The notes below the pieces were generated by a model. That model was given only the letters and a program-made list of their open reading frames with translations, made no database searches and was not told the origin of the DNA. A stretch of 64,000 nucleotides of DNA from an uncultured Jannaschia sp. (GTDB lineage Bacteria; Pseudomonadota; Alphaproteobacteria; Rhodobacterales; Rhodobacteraceae). Every line of letters begins with the position of its first letter. Position 1 is the stretch's first letter. The translations under genes were made by a program, and so were the position numbers. The stretch is from positions 124,001 through 188,000 of the forward strand of contig NZ_CANLTR010000005.1 of NCBI RefSeq assembly GCF_947494055.1, in the 5' to 3' direction. Shown here piece after piece: positions 17,856 through 27,081 of this stretch.

Positions 17856-19531
17856 GGCGCTTTCCGCCCGGCGTCTGCGAAATCGGGGAACAGGGCGACG
17901 TCGCCGATCACCTTGGGCTGCACGCCGCCATTGCGGAGCCGCTGGAGAAAGTCGGTGAACCCCCGCAGGTCGCGCATCTGCGGCAGGTCGGTCAGGCGAC
18001 GTGGACCGGCCCCGTTGATCTCGTCGACGACGTTCTGCAGCTTCTCGACCGGCTGGGCGACGAAATCCGCAAGCGGCCAGTGATGGATGCGCGCCGCCAC
18101 GCCGGGATTGCGGAACGTTCGGAGGAAGTCGAGCTCGATCCGCTGCAACCGCGCCACCTCGACCTTGATCTCCTCGATCGGCTGACCGGACAGGAACATC
18201 GGGACGGCCCAGGCCCCCGACACGACGACGAGCGTCGCGTTCGGATCGTGAACCAGCAGGCCTGCCACTTCCTGGTTGTCGCGGGGGCCGAAGAAGAAGC
18301 TCTGCCGCTGGCCCCGGGTCGACCACAGCAGGTTGGTGAGGAACTGCGTCGGCCGGTAATCCCTCAGGGTCGCCGAATCCGACAGGCAGCCGGCCGCGAT
18401 CCGCGCCCCATCCGCGAATTCGGCCCGCTCCGGCGCGTAGAGATGCCCGTGGACGGAACCGCCGAGATGCCGGTCGAGCCAGCCGTCGAACTCCTCGTAG
18501 AGATCGTCGAGCCCGCAGAACACGTTGTAGCGGGCGCAGGTGAGGACGCTCCCGTGCGGCGCCAGCGGGAAGCGGGCCTGCGAGTAGAGCCCGGCCCGGC
18601 CCGAGGCCCGCCGTTCGTTCGCCTTGGAGAAGACGCGGTCGATCCGTCCCGGGTTGGGCTCCGTCCGCTTCGCGACGGGGCGGTTGTCATCGAGGAAGGT
18701 CCGGTAGAGCGCATCCGCCCGCGGCCAGACCTTGCGCGCCACGAAGCAGTCCGAGCGTTGCAGCAGCGGGAGGTGGTCGTCGTAGAAGACGTGCGGCTTG
18801 CCGTGGATGTCGAACTTCGACAGCGTCAGCGACCGGCTCTCGATCGTCGTGGAATAGCGCCGTGCGAGCGACTGGAAGTAGCTCTCGTCCGGAATCCAGA
18901 CCCCGGCGAAATAAGCGTCCGTCGCCTTGCGGTCCGGTGCATTCAGGATCGAGTGCAGCGTCCGCCGCGTCAGGCACCACCACTGGCTGCCGAGATGCGG
19001 GACGATGCCGTCCGGGATCCGGCGCGTCAGGCCGAGCCGCCGTTGCAGTTTAACACAGGCATTGAACATCCGCCGCTGACGGCGCCACGAAAAGGGGAAC
19101 CGGAGCGTGAACCGCTCCTCTTCGAGACCGTCAATCGTCCATGTGACGTGATCGGTCGTGACGCTCTCGATGAAGTCGGTTTCCGGGTTCGCGTCGAGAT
19201 AGGCCACGAGTTCGCCCACCGGACGCAGCGGCAGGCAGGAGCCGGAGGCCAGGAAGACGTGGCGAAGGTCGGGAAAGCCCTCGACAAGACGTTCCGACGC
19301 GGCCTGCGTGGCCTGCACGATCGACCAGGTCCCCCATTCGACGCGGGTCCGCGACGCGAAGACGATCCGGGGCTCCGTCCGGAAGCGGTCGCGGAACGCA
19401 CGGAAACGGCGTGGGGGAACCTTGCCGTCGACATGGATGGCCACCGGGCAACCATGCGACGCGAAGTAGCGCGCGACCTGCTCGGCCCGGTCGAACGCGG
19501 TGTGGACCAGCATGACGAAGCCCAGCGTCAT
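17852..19531 (-). CDS. GT14-like (Core-2/I-branching) glycosyltransferase with C-terminal extension
   Basis: A 559-residue protein. Residues 1 to about 290 match the branching beta-1,6-N-acetylglucosaminyltransferase family: GFVMLVHTAFDRAEQ at the start, HVFLASGSCLPLRP, and GSQWWCLTRRTL. The remaining 270 residues (from about CARYNVFCGLDDLYEEFDGWL) form a separate domain seen, as I recall, with such transferases in Rhodobacteraceae (DUF5927/5928 type); its role is unknown. No membrane segment is seen. The start ATG overlaps the previous gene's stop; a 5' extension to 20173 lies inside that gene and is rejected. Confidence 0.8.
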   Translation of the reverse strand: MTLGFVMLVHTAFDRAEQVARYFASHGCPVAIHVDGKVPPRRFRAFRDRFRTEPRIVFASRTRVEWGTWSIVQATQAASERLVEGFPDLRHVFLASGSCLPLRPVGELVAYLDANPETDFIESVTTDHVTWTIDGLEEERFTLRFPFSWRRQRRMFNACVKLQRRLGLTRRIPDGIVPHLGSQWWCLTRRTLHSILNAPDRKATDAYFAGVWIPDESYFQSLARRYSTTIESRSLTLSKFDIHGKPHVFYDDHLPLLQRSDCFVARKVWPRADALYRTFLDDNRPVAKRTEPNPGRIDRVFSKANERRASGRAGLYSQARFPLAPHGSVLTCARYNVFCGLDDLYEEFDGWLDRHLGGSVHGHLYAPERAEFADGARIAAGCLSDSATLRDYRPTQFLTNLLWSTRGQRQSFFFGPRDNQEVAGLLVHDPNATLVVVSGAWAVPMFLSGQPIEEIKVEVARLQRIELDFLRTFRNPGVAARIHHWPLADFVAQPVEKLQNVVDEINGAGPRRLTDLPQMRDLRGFTDFLQRLRNGGVQPKVIGDVALFPDFADAGRKAP

Positions 19532-20538
19532 GCCCAGTTCCCCTTCGACATCAGCCCCATCAGTTCGAGCTGTTTCCAGTTCACGAACCGCTCGGAGGCG
19601 CGGCACCACAGGTCGGTCTCCGCGTCGAGACCCTCGGCATAGGCTTCGTATTCTGCGGCGTTGCGGTAATGCTCCGCCCGGCCCGCCTCTTCCTGAGCCC
19701 GGTCGAGGAAGGTGCTGACGAACTTCGCGTGCAGCAGCAATCCGGTCGTCTTCTCCCCCCCGGCCGGATCGTAGGTGAAGTTCAATCCTCGTGGCAGGAG
19801 CGCGTGGGTCGAACTGACGTAGACATAATCGCGGTGCCACCGCACCAGCGGAACCTTGTTGAGCGCGGGCGCCTTCCAGGGATCGTTGCCGAAGAAGCGA
19901 CGCGCCCGCACGCCGCCCTGTATCCACAGGTTCCCGTAGAGCGGGTTGCGCTCGATCATGTAGTTCCCGGCGTCGAACCAACTCGCGATCCCGATCGGAT
20001 CCTCTCCCTCGCGGTAGGCGCGCCGGCCGATCGGGCCCTTGGGATACATGTCGAGAAGCATCGCGCCAAAGCTGCGCACCTGCCCGGCATCGAGCCAGTC
20101 GGTGAGCGCGCGGAGCGGACGGGTGTCGCAGAACGGGTAGACCAGGAACTCGTCGACATCGACGGTCAGGCACCAGTGCCGGTGCGCGTTCTGACGCAGA
20201 ACCCAGTTCAGCCAGTCCACCCCGTAGGCAGAACCAGCATAGCTGGCCTTCGTCGTCCAGAGCGAGACGTCCGGCTGCGCTTGGAGGTAGTCCGGCGTCC
20301 CGTCCTGACTGTCGTTATCGATGATGAGAAAATGCTCCGCGCCCAGGCGCCGATAATAGTCGAGAAAGTAGGGTAGTCGCATGCGTTCGTTGCGCATCGT
20401 GGAGGCCACGAGGATCGCGCCGGGCGCGATCGTGCGCGTGCGGTCGCGGACCGTCGTCAGCTGCCGTTGGCGCCGGAGCGCGCGCAGACGCCAATACCTG
20501 CGGCGCAAGCGCATCCGGTAGGACGAGATCAGTCCCAT
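19528..20538 (-). CDS. Glycosyltransferase family 2-like (GT-A fold), copy A
   Basis: A 336-residue protein of the Glyco_tranf_2_4/GT92 type. ILVASTMRNERMRLPYFLDY opens the nucleotide-binding fold, LIIDNDSQDGT follows, and the metal-binding DxD is in LTVDVDEFLVYP. An Arg-rich stretch at residues 9-35 may give membrane or LPS association. It closely resembles the neighbour at 20672-21688 along its whole length, so the two arose by tandem duplication. It couples to the GT14 gene by a 4-nt overlap. Confidence 0.85.
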   Translation of the reverse strand: MGLISSYRMRLRRRYWRLRALRRQRQLTTVRDRTRTIAPGAILVASTMRNERMRLPYFLDYYRRLGAEHFLIIDNDSQDGTPDYLQAQPDVSLWTTKASYAGSAYGVDWLNWVLRQNAHRHWCLTVDVDEFLVYPFCDTRPLRALTDWLDAGQVRSFGAMLLDMYPKGPIGRRAYREGEDPIGIASWFDAGNYMIERNPLYGNLWIQGGVRARRFFGNDPWKAPALNKVPLVRWHRDYVYVSSTHALLPRGLNFTYDPAGGEKTTGLLLHAKFVSTFLDRAQEEAGRAEHYRNAAEYEAYAEGLDAETDLWCRASERFVNWKQLELMGLMSKGNWA

Positions 20539-20671
20539 TGCCCTGGCCGTGCCGAACCCGTCATGCCGCCCCTTGCCGTCACGACGGATCTTTGACCATT
20601 CTTATGACGTTGCGTGAAGCACGATCCGCGTCGACACCGGGCGATGCACCCATTTCGCAACGGTCCGGTCC

Positions 20672-21688
20672 TCATTCCCAACCGCCGCGCGACAACAGCC
20701 CCAGCGCCTCGAGCTGCTGCCACCCCTCGTAGCGTGTGGAGGCCCGGCACCAGAGCGTCGGTCCGTCGCGCAGAGCGTGGTAGTAGTCGTCGTAGAGGTC
20801 GGCGCCTGTCCGCATCTGCCGACGCGTGAGCTCCTCGACGGAACGGTCGCCGATATCGGGCGAGAACTTGCTGTGGAGCAGCACTCCGGTCGGAGCCTCG
20901 CCGCCATCCACGGCATAGGCCTGATTCAGACGCGATGGCAGGAGCGCGTGCGTCGAGGCGATGTAGGCGTAGCGCCGGTTCCAGCGGACGAGCGGCACCT
21001 TGGACAGCGTGGGGGCCCGACGCGGCGTGTCCGCGAAGAACGCCCGCGCGCGCGGTCCGCCCTGAATGCGGAGATCCCGACGGTCCGGGTGGCGCGTCAT
21101 GACGTAGTTCCCGGCATCGAACCAGATGAGGTGATCGAGCGGGTCCGCGCCCTGCATCGGCGCGTTCACGGACCCGCGCGGATAGAGGTCGAGCATCAAC
21201 GCGCCCATCGCGGGACGGCCGGTGAGGTCCAGCCAGTCGGTCAGGGCGCGGAGGTCGCGGCAAGTATGGTGCGCGTAGACCAGCCTCTCGTCGGCATCGA
21301 GCGTCAGACACCAATGGCCGTGTCCGTAGCGCGCCAGCAGGCAGGTCAGCCAGTCGACGCCGAACCGCGCACCGCGATAGGTGTCCGCCGTCGTCCAGAG
21401 CGACACGTCCGACTGATCCGCGAGAAAGGCGGCACCACCATCGTCGCTGGCATTGTCGACGATCAGGAAGTGCTCGACGCCCAGAGCACGGTGATGCGCA
21501 AGAAATCCCGGCAGGCGCGCAAGCTCGTTGCGGGTCACCGCGAAGGCGAGGATCGCGCCCGCGGCGATCCCGCCCGTCCGGTCGGAACGGGGGACGAGGC
21601 GCGTGCAACGTGCAAAGGATCGGGCCAGAAGGTACCGCCGACGCCAGCGCAGCCTGTAAGCCGCCCAGAGCGCCGCGGCGCCAGCCAT
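20672..21688 (-). CDS. Glycosyltransferase family 2-like (GT-A fold), copy B
   Basis: A 338-residue paralogue of copy A, with the same block order: ILAFAVTRNELARLPGFLAH, LIVDNASDDGG, LTLDADERLVY, WFDAGNYVM, STHALLPSRLN. The motif after the DxD differs (DADER versus DVDEF), which may mean a different donor or acceptor. The ATG at 21688 lies 5 bp after galU ends. A 133-bp gap separates it from copy A. Confidence 0.85.
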   Translation of the reverse strand: MAGAAALWAAYRLRWRRRYLLARSFARCTRLVPRSDRTGGIAAGAILAFAVTRNELARLPGFLAHHRALGVEHFLIVDNASDDGGAAFLADQSDVSLWTTADTYRGARFGVDWLTCLLARYGHGHWCLTLDADERLVYAHHTCRDLRALTDWLDLTGRPAMGALMLDLYPRGSVNAPMQGADPLDHLIWFDAGNYVMTRHPDRRDLRIQGGPRARAFFADTPRRAPTLSKVPLVRWNRRYAYIASTHALLPSRLNQAYAVDGGEAPTGVLLHSKFSPDIGDRSVEELTRRQMRTGADLYDDYYHALRDGPTLWCRASTRYEGWQQLEALGLLSRGGWE

Positions 21689-21693
21689 TCCTG

Positions 21694-22581
21694 TCAGTCT
21701 TGTTCCCTGCTCAGGTTCAGCGCGGCGATGAACTCGCCCAGCTCCTCGCGCAGATCGTCCCGCGCAAGGCCGAAGGCCACGGTCGCTTGGAGGAACCCGG
21801 CCTTGGAGCCGCAATCGTAGCGCTGACCCTCGAAGCGGTAGGCATGAACCCCCTCGCCGTCGATCTCGCGGGCGATCGCGTCGGTCAACTGGATCTCGCC
21901 CCCGGCCCCGGCCCCGAGGCCGGACAGGCTGTTCATGATGTTCGGGCTCAGGATGTAGCGACCGATCACGGCGAGGTTCGACGGCGCATCCTCGCTCTTC
22001 GGCTTCTCGACCATGCCGCGGACCTTCATCGCCTGGCTCGTCGTGTCCTCGACCTCGAGGATGCCATAGGACGACGTCTCCTCCGGGCGGACCTCCATCG
22101 CGGCGACCATGCTGCCACCCGTCTCGGCATGCGCCTCCATCATCTGGGCGAGGCAGGGCTTGTCCGACATGATCACGTCGTCGGGCAGGATGACGGCGAA
22201 ACATTCGTCGTGGATCAGGCGACGGGCGCAGGCCACCGCGTGCCCGAGCCCCTTCGCGCCGGCCTGCCGGACATAGGCGATCTGCCCGCTCTCCATGTTC
22301 GTCGCGTGCAGCACTTCGAGCAGATCCGTCTTGTTCTTCCGCTTCAGCTCGGCCTCGAGAACGGGGCTGTCGTCGAAATAGTCGCTGAGCGCGGACTTGC
22401 CGCGCGAGGTCACGAAGATGAATTCCTCGATCCCGGCATCGCGCGCCTCGTCGATGGCGTACTGGATGAGCGGCCGGTCCACGAGGGTCATGATCTCCTT
22501 CGGGATCGACTTGGTCGCGGGTAGGAAACGGGTGCCGAGACCGGCCACGGGGAAGATGGCCTTCGTCACTTTTCTGGTCAT
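21694..22581 (-). CDS. galU: UTP-glucose-1-phosphate uridylyltransferase
   Basis: A 295-residue nucleotidyltransferase. The N-terminal FPVAGLGTRFLPATKSIPKE is the GalU nucleotide-binding signature, and VEKPKSEDAPSNLAVIGRYI follows as usual. It makes UDP-glucose for surface polysaccharide and lipid A sugars. It lies between cysQ and the glycosyltransferases, all in one orientation, and probably feeds them. Confidence 0.95.
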   Translation of the reverse strand: MTRKVTKAIFPVAGLGTRFLPATKSIPKEIMTLVDRPLIQYAIDEARDAGIEEFIFVTSRGKSALSDYFDDSPVLEAELKRKNKTDLLEVLHATNMESGQIAYVRQAGAKGLGHAVACARRLIHDECFAVILPDDVIMSDKPCLAQMMEAHAETGGSMVAAMEVRPEETSSYGILEVEDTTSQAMKVRGMVEKPKSEDAPSNLAVIGRYILSPNIMNSLSGLGAGAGGEIQLTDAIAREIDGEGVHAYRFEGQRYDCGSKAGFLQATVAFGLARDDLREELGEFIAALNLSREQD

Positions 22582-22602
22582 GAGAGATCTATCCTGTGCA
22601 GG

Positions 22603-23400
22603 TCATTCATCCATGAGCTGCACGCCCGGGGCGTGCGCGATGAAGAACGGGTTTTCGAAACCGGCTTTCCCATAGGTCAGGGTTTCGTGATTGTCGAACC
22701 GCACGACCGACCCGCCGGCCCCGCGCAAGACGGCGTCGCCGGCGGCCGTATCCCATTCCATCGTCCGTCCGAGCCGCGGATAGAGATCCGCCTCTCCGGT
22801 CGCGACGAGGCAGAACTTGAGCGAGGAGCCCGCCGATTTCATGTCGGCCACCTGATATTTGCCGATGTAGTCGTCGGTGGCCTGATCCCGGTGGGACTTG
22901 CTGGCCACGACCATCAGAGCGCGTGCGTCGGGCGTGGCGACGCGGATCGGCCGGCATTCGCCCGGTCGCGTCTTGTCGAACGGGCCGACCTCCTCGACCG
23001 AGGTGCCGTCGTCGCGGGTCCAGAACAGTCGCGCCCTTGCAGGCGCGTAGACCACGCCACGGATCGGAACGCCGTTCTCGACCCAAGCAATGTTGACGGT
23101 GAAATCGCCACGTCGCTGCACGAACTCCTTGGTGCCGTCGAGCGGATCGACGATGAAGAAGTCGCGCGCCTCAAGGTCGTGGGTCGCGGATTGCTCCTCC
23201 GTCACGATCGCCGCCCCCGGGAACGCATCCGCAAGCCCGGCAGAGATCAGCGCATCCGCAGCCTCGTCGGCTTCCGTGACCGGACTTTCGTCCGACTTCG
23301 TACGGACCTCGAAATCCTCGGCCTGATAGACCTCCATGATACGGTCCCCCGCTTCCAGGGCCAATCGGCGCAGCGCGGGCATCATTTCATTAACGTTCAT
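22603..23400 (-). CDS. cysQ: 3'(2'),5'-bisphosphate nucleotidase
   Basis: A 265-residue inositol-monophosphatase-fold enzyme. Metal site residues: E in VTEEQS, then VDPLDGTKEF (the family signature with Asp, Asp and Thr), and the late EWDTAAGDAVLRGAGG. Specificity for PAP/PAPS follows from CysQ-type similarity. It removes the PAP left after sulfotransfer, matching the sulfotransferase 5 kb downstream in the same minus-strand run. Confidence 0.92.
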   Translation of the reverse strand: MNVNEMMPALRRLALEAGDRIMEVYQAEDFEVRTKSDESPVTEADEAADALISAGLADAFPGAAIVTEEQSATHDLEARDFFIVDPLDGTKEFVQRRGDFTVNIAWVENGVPIRGVVYAPARARLFWTRDDGTSVEEVGPFDKTRPGECRPIRVATPDARALMVVASKSHRDQATDDYIGKYQVADMKSAGSSLKFCLVATGEADLYPRLGRTMEWDTAAGDAVLRGAGGSVVRFDNHETLTYGKAGFENPFFIAHAPGVQLMDE

Positions 23401-23489
23401 CGCGTTAGGTACCTCGAGCGAAGACTTTCGACGCCGCGAAGGCTTATGATATCCATCCGCGCAGGGAAAGGCGTCACGACGGAGTAAAC

Positions 23490-24305
23490 ATGTTCAGGAT
23501 CGAACGCCGCGACAACGCCGCGACCCGGACCTTCAAGCTGATGGAACTCGTGTTCCACGCGACCGTTCGCAACATCCGCAAGGGTCAGAGCAGCGGCGGG
23601 GTGGCGCTGTTCATGAACGTGCTGCAGACGCTGATCTTCATCAGTGCCTTCGCGCTGATGCTCCTCGCGGTGAAGACCACAACGATCCGCGGCGACTTCA
23701 TCCTCTACATCATGACCGGCGTCTTCCTGTTCATGACGCACGTCAAGGCCATGGGCGCTGTGGTCGGCAGCGAGGGACCCGCCTCGCCGATGATGAAGCA
23801 CGCGCCGATGAACACGGCCATCGCCATCGCGGCGGCGGCGCTGTCCTCGCTCTACCTGCAGACGCTGTCGATGTTCATCGTGCTCTGCGGGGTCCATGTC
23901 GCCTGGCATCCGATCGAGATCTCCCAGCCCGGCGGCGCGGCGGTGATGTTCCTGCTCGCCTGGTTCACCGGGGTGGCGATCGGGACGGTCCTGCTGGCGA
24001 TCAAGCCCTGGGCGCCGAATTTCGTGCAGATCGCCAATACGATCTACAGCCGCCTCAACATGGTCGCGTCCGGCAAGATGTTCGTCGCGAACACGCTGCC
24101 GACGGCGTTTCTGCCGTTCTTCGACTGGAACCCCCTTTTCCACGCGATCGATCAGGCCCGCGGCTTCACCTTCATCAACTACAACCCGCATTACACGACC
24201 TGGACCTACCCGGTCATCTGCGGCCTCGCCCTGCTGACGATTGGGATGATGGGCGAATTCTACACCCGGCGTCAAACTTCGCTGTCGTGGTTCGCGGCGC
24301 GCTGA
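23490..24305 (+). CDS. Capsule/polysaccharide ABC-2 export permease (KpsM-like)
   Basis: A 271-residue membrane protein with about six predicted helices, of the ABC-2 polysaccharide exporter type (KpsM/Wzm). The amphipathic N-terminal stretch, the first helix FMNVLQTLIFISAFALMLL and the C-terminal WNPLFHAIDQARGFTFIN fit the family. GGAG precedes the ATG. No KpsT-type ATPase is next to it, so the energising subunit must be elsewhere. It diverges from cysQ across an 89-bp gap. Confidence 0.85.
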   Translation: MFRIERRDNAATRTFKLMELVFHATVRNIRKGQSSGGVALFMNVLQTLIFISAFALMLLAVKTTTIRGDFILYIMTGVFLFMTHVKAMGAVVGSEGPASPMMKHAPMNTAIAIAAAALSSLYLQTLSMFIVLCGVHVAWHPIEISQPGGAAVMFLLAWFTGVAIGTVLLAIKPWAPNFVQIANTIYSRLNMVASGKMFVANTLPTAFLPFFDWNPLFHAIDQARGFTFINYNPHYTTWTYPVICGLALLTIGMMGEFYTRRQTSLSWFAAR

Positions 24306-24314
24306 CCGGTTCGT

Positions 24315-24926
24315 TCAGGTCACGACCCGAAGCGTCAGGTTGATCCGGCCCGGAGCGTCGAGCAGGTCCGACGTCCCGGGCTTGATCCGGTCGATGCCGT
24401 GGTGGCGCCGCCGGGCCGTCCCGCCCATCACCACCACGTCGCCGGAATGAAGCCAGACGCTTTCCGTCCGACCGCCACGCTCCTCGTTGCCGATCCGGAA
24501 CAGTGCGTCGTCTCCGAGCGAGACCGAGACGACCGGCTGGGTCATGTCGGCCTCGTCCCGATCCTGATGCATGCCCATCCGCGCCTCGGGTCGATACCAG
24601 TTCACCAGACAGCTCTCCGGCATGCGCGCCTCGGGCACGAGGTCGCGCCAGATATCCAGTACGCGGGCCGGAATGGGCGGCCAGTCCACGCCGGACGGAT
24701 GCTTCGGCTCATAGCGATAGCCGCGCCGGTCGGTGATCCAGCCGAAGGCGCCGGCGCTCGTCATGCGGACGGACATCTCGGTCCCCCGCCGTGTCACGGG
24801 CACGAGGAACGGCGCGGCCCGGGCGATCCCGCGGACACCCTCGACCAGCGCGAGCTGGGCGGCGCGGTCCAGATGGCGCTCCTGGATGCGAAATCCCCGG
24901 ATTTCCTTTGCGGCCCAATCCGCCAA
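24315..24926 (-). CDS. alkB: AlkB-like 2-oxoglutarate/Fe(II) dioxygenase
   Basis: A 203-residue protein with the AlkB pattern: NWYRPEARMGMHQDRDEAD supplies the iron ligands His and Asp (HxD), a distal His is likely in RRRHHGID, and the C-terminal RINLTLRVV carries the 2-oxoglutarate-binding Arg. It repairs methylated bases by oxidative demethylation. The start is TTG at 24926 with GAGGGG 7 nt upstream. It diverges from dnaK. Confidence 0.92.
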   Translation of the reverse strand: MADWAAKEIRGFRIQERHLDRAAQLALVEGVRGIARAAPFLVPVTRRGTEMSVRMTSAGAFGWITDRRGYRYEPKHPSGVDWPPIPARVLDIWRDLVPEARMPESCLVNWYRPEARMGMHQDRDEADMTQPVVSVSLGDDALFRIGNEERGGRTESVWLHSGDVVVMGGTARRRHHGIDRIKPGTSDLLDAPGRINLTLRVVT

Positions 24927-24945
24927 TTTTGTGCCCCCTCACGTT

Positions 24946-24974
24946 CTTGCGACCCCAAAACCCGCCCCCTATAT
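24946..24974 (+). promoter_or_regulatory. Sigma32 (RpoH)-type promoter of dnaK
   Basis: CTTG at 24946-24949 and CCTATAT at 24968-24974 are separated by 18 bp, close to the alphaproteobacterial RpoH pattern CTTG-N17/18-CYTATNT. The C-run ahead of TATAT is typical of heat-shock -10 boxes. It lies 120 bp before dnaK. Confidence 0.65.
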
Positions 24975-25094
24975 ACCCTCCGAACCGCGGGCCGGGACCT
25001 ATCGGGGCACCGACCGCAACTCACCATGGGATGAGGACCGGAGTGCCTGAGAGGGCTTCGGGACGAACCAATCGCCAAGAGAGGACCATTCGCA

Positions 25095-27011
25095 ATGGCA
25101 AAAGTCATCGGTATCGACCTCGGGACCACGAACTCCTGTGTCGCGATCATGGACGGCTCGCAGCCCCGTGTGATCGAGAACGCCGAGGGCGCGCGGACGA
25201 CGCCGTCGATCGTGGGCTACACCGAATCCGAACGTCTCGTCGGCCAGCCCGCCAAGCGGCAGGCCGTGACGAACCCCGAGAACACCGTCTTCGGCGTGAA
25301 GCGCCTGATCGGCCGCCGCGCCAATGACGAGGATCTCGCCAAGGACAAGAAGAACCTGCCCTACGCCGTGATCAACGGCGGCAACGGCGATGCCTGGGTC
25401 GAGGTGCGCGGCGAGAAATATTCGCCGGCGCAGGTCTCCGCCCTGATCCTTCAGAAAATGAAGGAGACCGCCGAAAGCTACCTGGGCGAGGAAGTCACGC
25501 AGGCCGTCATCACCGTGCCCGCCTACTTCAACGACGCCCAGCGTCAGGCGACCAAGGACGCCGGCAAGATCGCCGGTCTGGAAGTGCTGCGCATCATCAA
25601 CGAGCCGACGGCCGCCGCGCTGGCCTATGGGCTCGACAAGAAGGAAGCGAAGACGATTGCCGTCTATGACCTCGGCGGGGGCACGTTCGACGTGACCATC
25701 CTCGAGATCGACGACGGCCTGTTCGAAGTGAAGTCGACCAACGGGGACACGTTCCTCGGCGGCGAGGACTTCGACATGCGGATCGTCAACTACCTTGCGG
25801 ATGAGTTCAAGAAAGAGCACGGCGCCGACCTGACGCAGGACAAGATGGCCCTGCAGCGTCTCAAGGAAGCGGCCGAAAAGGCCAAGATCGAGCTCTCCTC
25901 CTCCAGCCAGACCGAGATCAACCAGCCGTTCATCTCGATGGGCTCCAACGGCCAGCCGTTGCACCTCGTGATGAAGCTGACCCGCGCCAAGCTGGAATCG
26001 CTCGTCGGCGACCTCATCAAGGCGTCGATCAAGCCCTGCCAGGCCGCGCTGAAGGATGCGGGCCTCACGAAGGACGCCATCGACGAGGTGGTCCTCGTCG
26101 GCGGCATGACCCGCATGCCCAGGGTCGTCGAGGAAGTGACCAAGTTCTTCGGCAAGGAGCCGCACAAGGGCGTGAACCCCGACGAGGTCGTCGCTCTCGG
26201 CGCCGCCATCCAGGCCGGCGTTCTGCAAGGTGACGTGAAGGACGTGGTTCTTCTCGACGTGACGCCGCTGTCGCTCGGCATCGAGACACTGGGCGGCGTG
26301 TTCACCCGCCTGATCGACCGCAACACGACGATCCCGACGAAGAAGTCCCAGGTCTTCTCGACGGCCGAGGATCATCAGAACGCGGTCACGATCCGGGTAT
26401 TCCAGGGCGAGCGCGAGATGGCGGCCGACAACAAGATGCTGGGCCAGTTCAATTTGGAAGACATCCCGCCGGCGCCCCGCGGCATGCCGCAGATCGAGGT
26501 GACGTTCGACATCGACGCCAACGGTATCGTGTCGGTCAGCGCCAAGGACAAGGGCACCGGCAAGGAGCAGGCGATCACGATCCAGGCCTCCGGTGGCCTC
26601 ACCGACGAGGACATCGACAAGATGGTCAAGGACGCGGAGGCCAATGCCGATGCGGACAAGAAGCGCCGGGAACTGGTCGAGGCCCGCAACCAGGCCGAGA
26701 GCCTTATCCATGCGACCCGTAAGTCGGTCGAGGAGCACGGCGACAAGGTCGACCCGTCTACCGTCGAGGCGATCGAGCTCGCGGTCAGCGCGCTCGAGGA
26801 ATCGATGGACAGCGACGACCCCGAGAAGATCCGCTCCGGCATCCAGAACGTCACCGAGGCGTCGATGCGGTTGGGCGAGGCCATCTACAAGGCGCAGGCC
26901 GCCTCCGAGGATGGCGAGTCGACCGGGACAGCCGAGGGACCGAAGGGTGACGACGACGAGATCCTCGACGCCGATTTCGAAGATCTCGACGACGACCAGA
27001 AGCGGGCCTGA
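25095..27011 (+). CDS. dnaK: Molecular chaperone DnaK (Hsp70)
   Basis: A 638-residue Hsp70. The ATPase domain starts with [12 protein letters not shown], has [16 protein letters not shown] and [12 protein letters not shown]; the substrate domain follows from about residue 390 and the C-terminal lid ends in the acidic, EEVD-free tail [21 protein letters not shown] common in bacteria. It works with DnaJ (next gene) and GrpE (6 kb away). GAGGA precedes the ATG, and a sigma32-type promoter lies upstream. Confidence 0.98.
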   Translation: MAKVIGIDLGTTNSCVAIMDGSQPRVIENAEGARTTPSIVGYTESERLVGQPAKRQAVTNPENTVFGVKRLIGRRANDEDLAKDKKNLPYAVINGGNGDAWVEVRGEKYSPAQVSALILQKMKETAESYLGEEVTQAVITVPAYFNDAQRQATKDAGKIAGLEVLRIINEPTAAALAYGLDKKEAKTIAVYDLGGGTFDVTILEIDDGLFEVKSTNGDTFLGGEDFDMRIVNYLADEFKKEHGADLTQDKMALQRLKEAAEKAKIELSSSSQTEINQPFISMGSNGQPLHLVMKLTRAKLESLVGDLIKASIKPCQAALKDAGLTKDAIDEVVLVGGMTRMPRVVEEVTKFFGKEPHKGVNPDEVVALGAAIQAGVLQGDVKDVVLLDVTPLSLGIETLGGVFTRLIDRNTTIPTKKSQVFSTAEDHQNAVTIRVFQGEREMAADNKMLGQFNLEDIPPAPRGMPQIEVTFDIDANGIVSVSAKDKGTGKEQAITIQASGGLTDEDIDKMVKDAEANADADKKRRELVEARNQAESLIHATRKSVEEHGDKVDPSTVEAIELAVSALEESMDSDDPEKIRSGIQNVTEASMRLGEAIYKAQAASEDGESTGTAEGPKGDDDEILDADFEDLDDDQKRA

Positions 27012-27034
27012 TCGCACGGGCCTTTGACGACACG

Positions 27035-27069
27035 AGGCCGGCCCGTCTCACCGGGCCGGCCTTCTTGTT
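27035..27069 (+). terminator. Hairpin with T-rich tail between dnaK and dnaJ
   Basis: AGGCCGGCCCG (27035-27045) and CGGGCCGGCCT (27052-27062) form a perfect 11-bp stem with a 6-nt loop, followed by TCTTGTT. It lies 12 bp before dnaJ, so it probably attenuates read-through and lowers the DnaJ:DnaK ratio. Confidence 0.75.
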
Positions 27070-27081
27070 GGAGAGTGTAAC

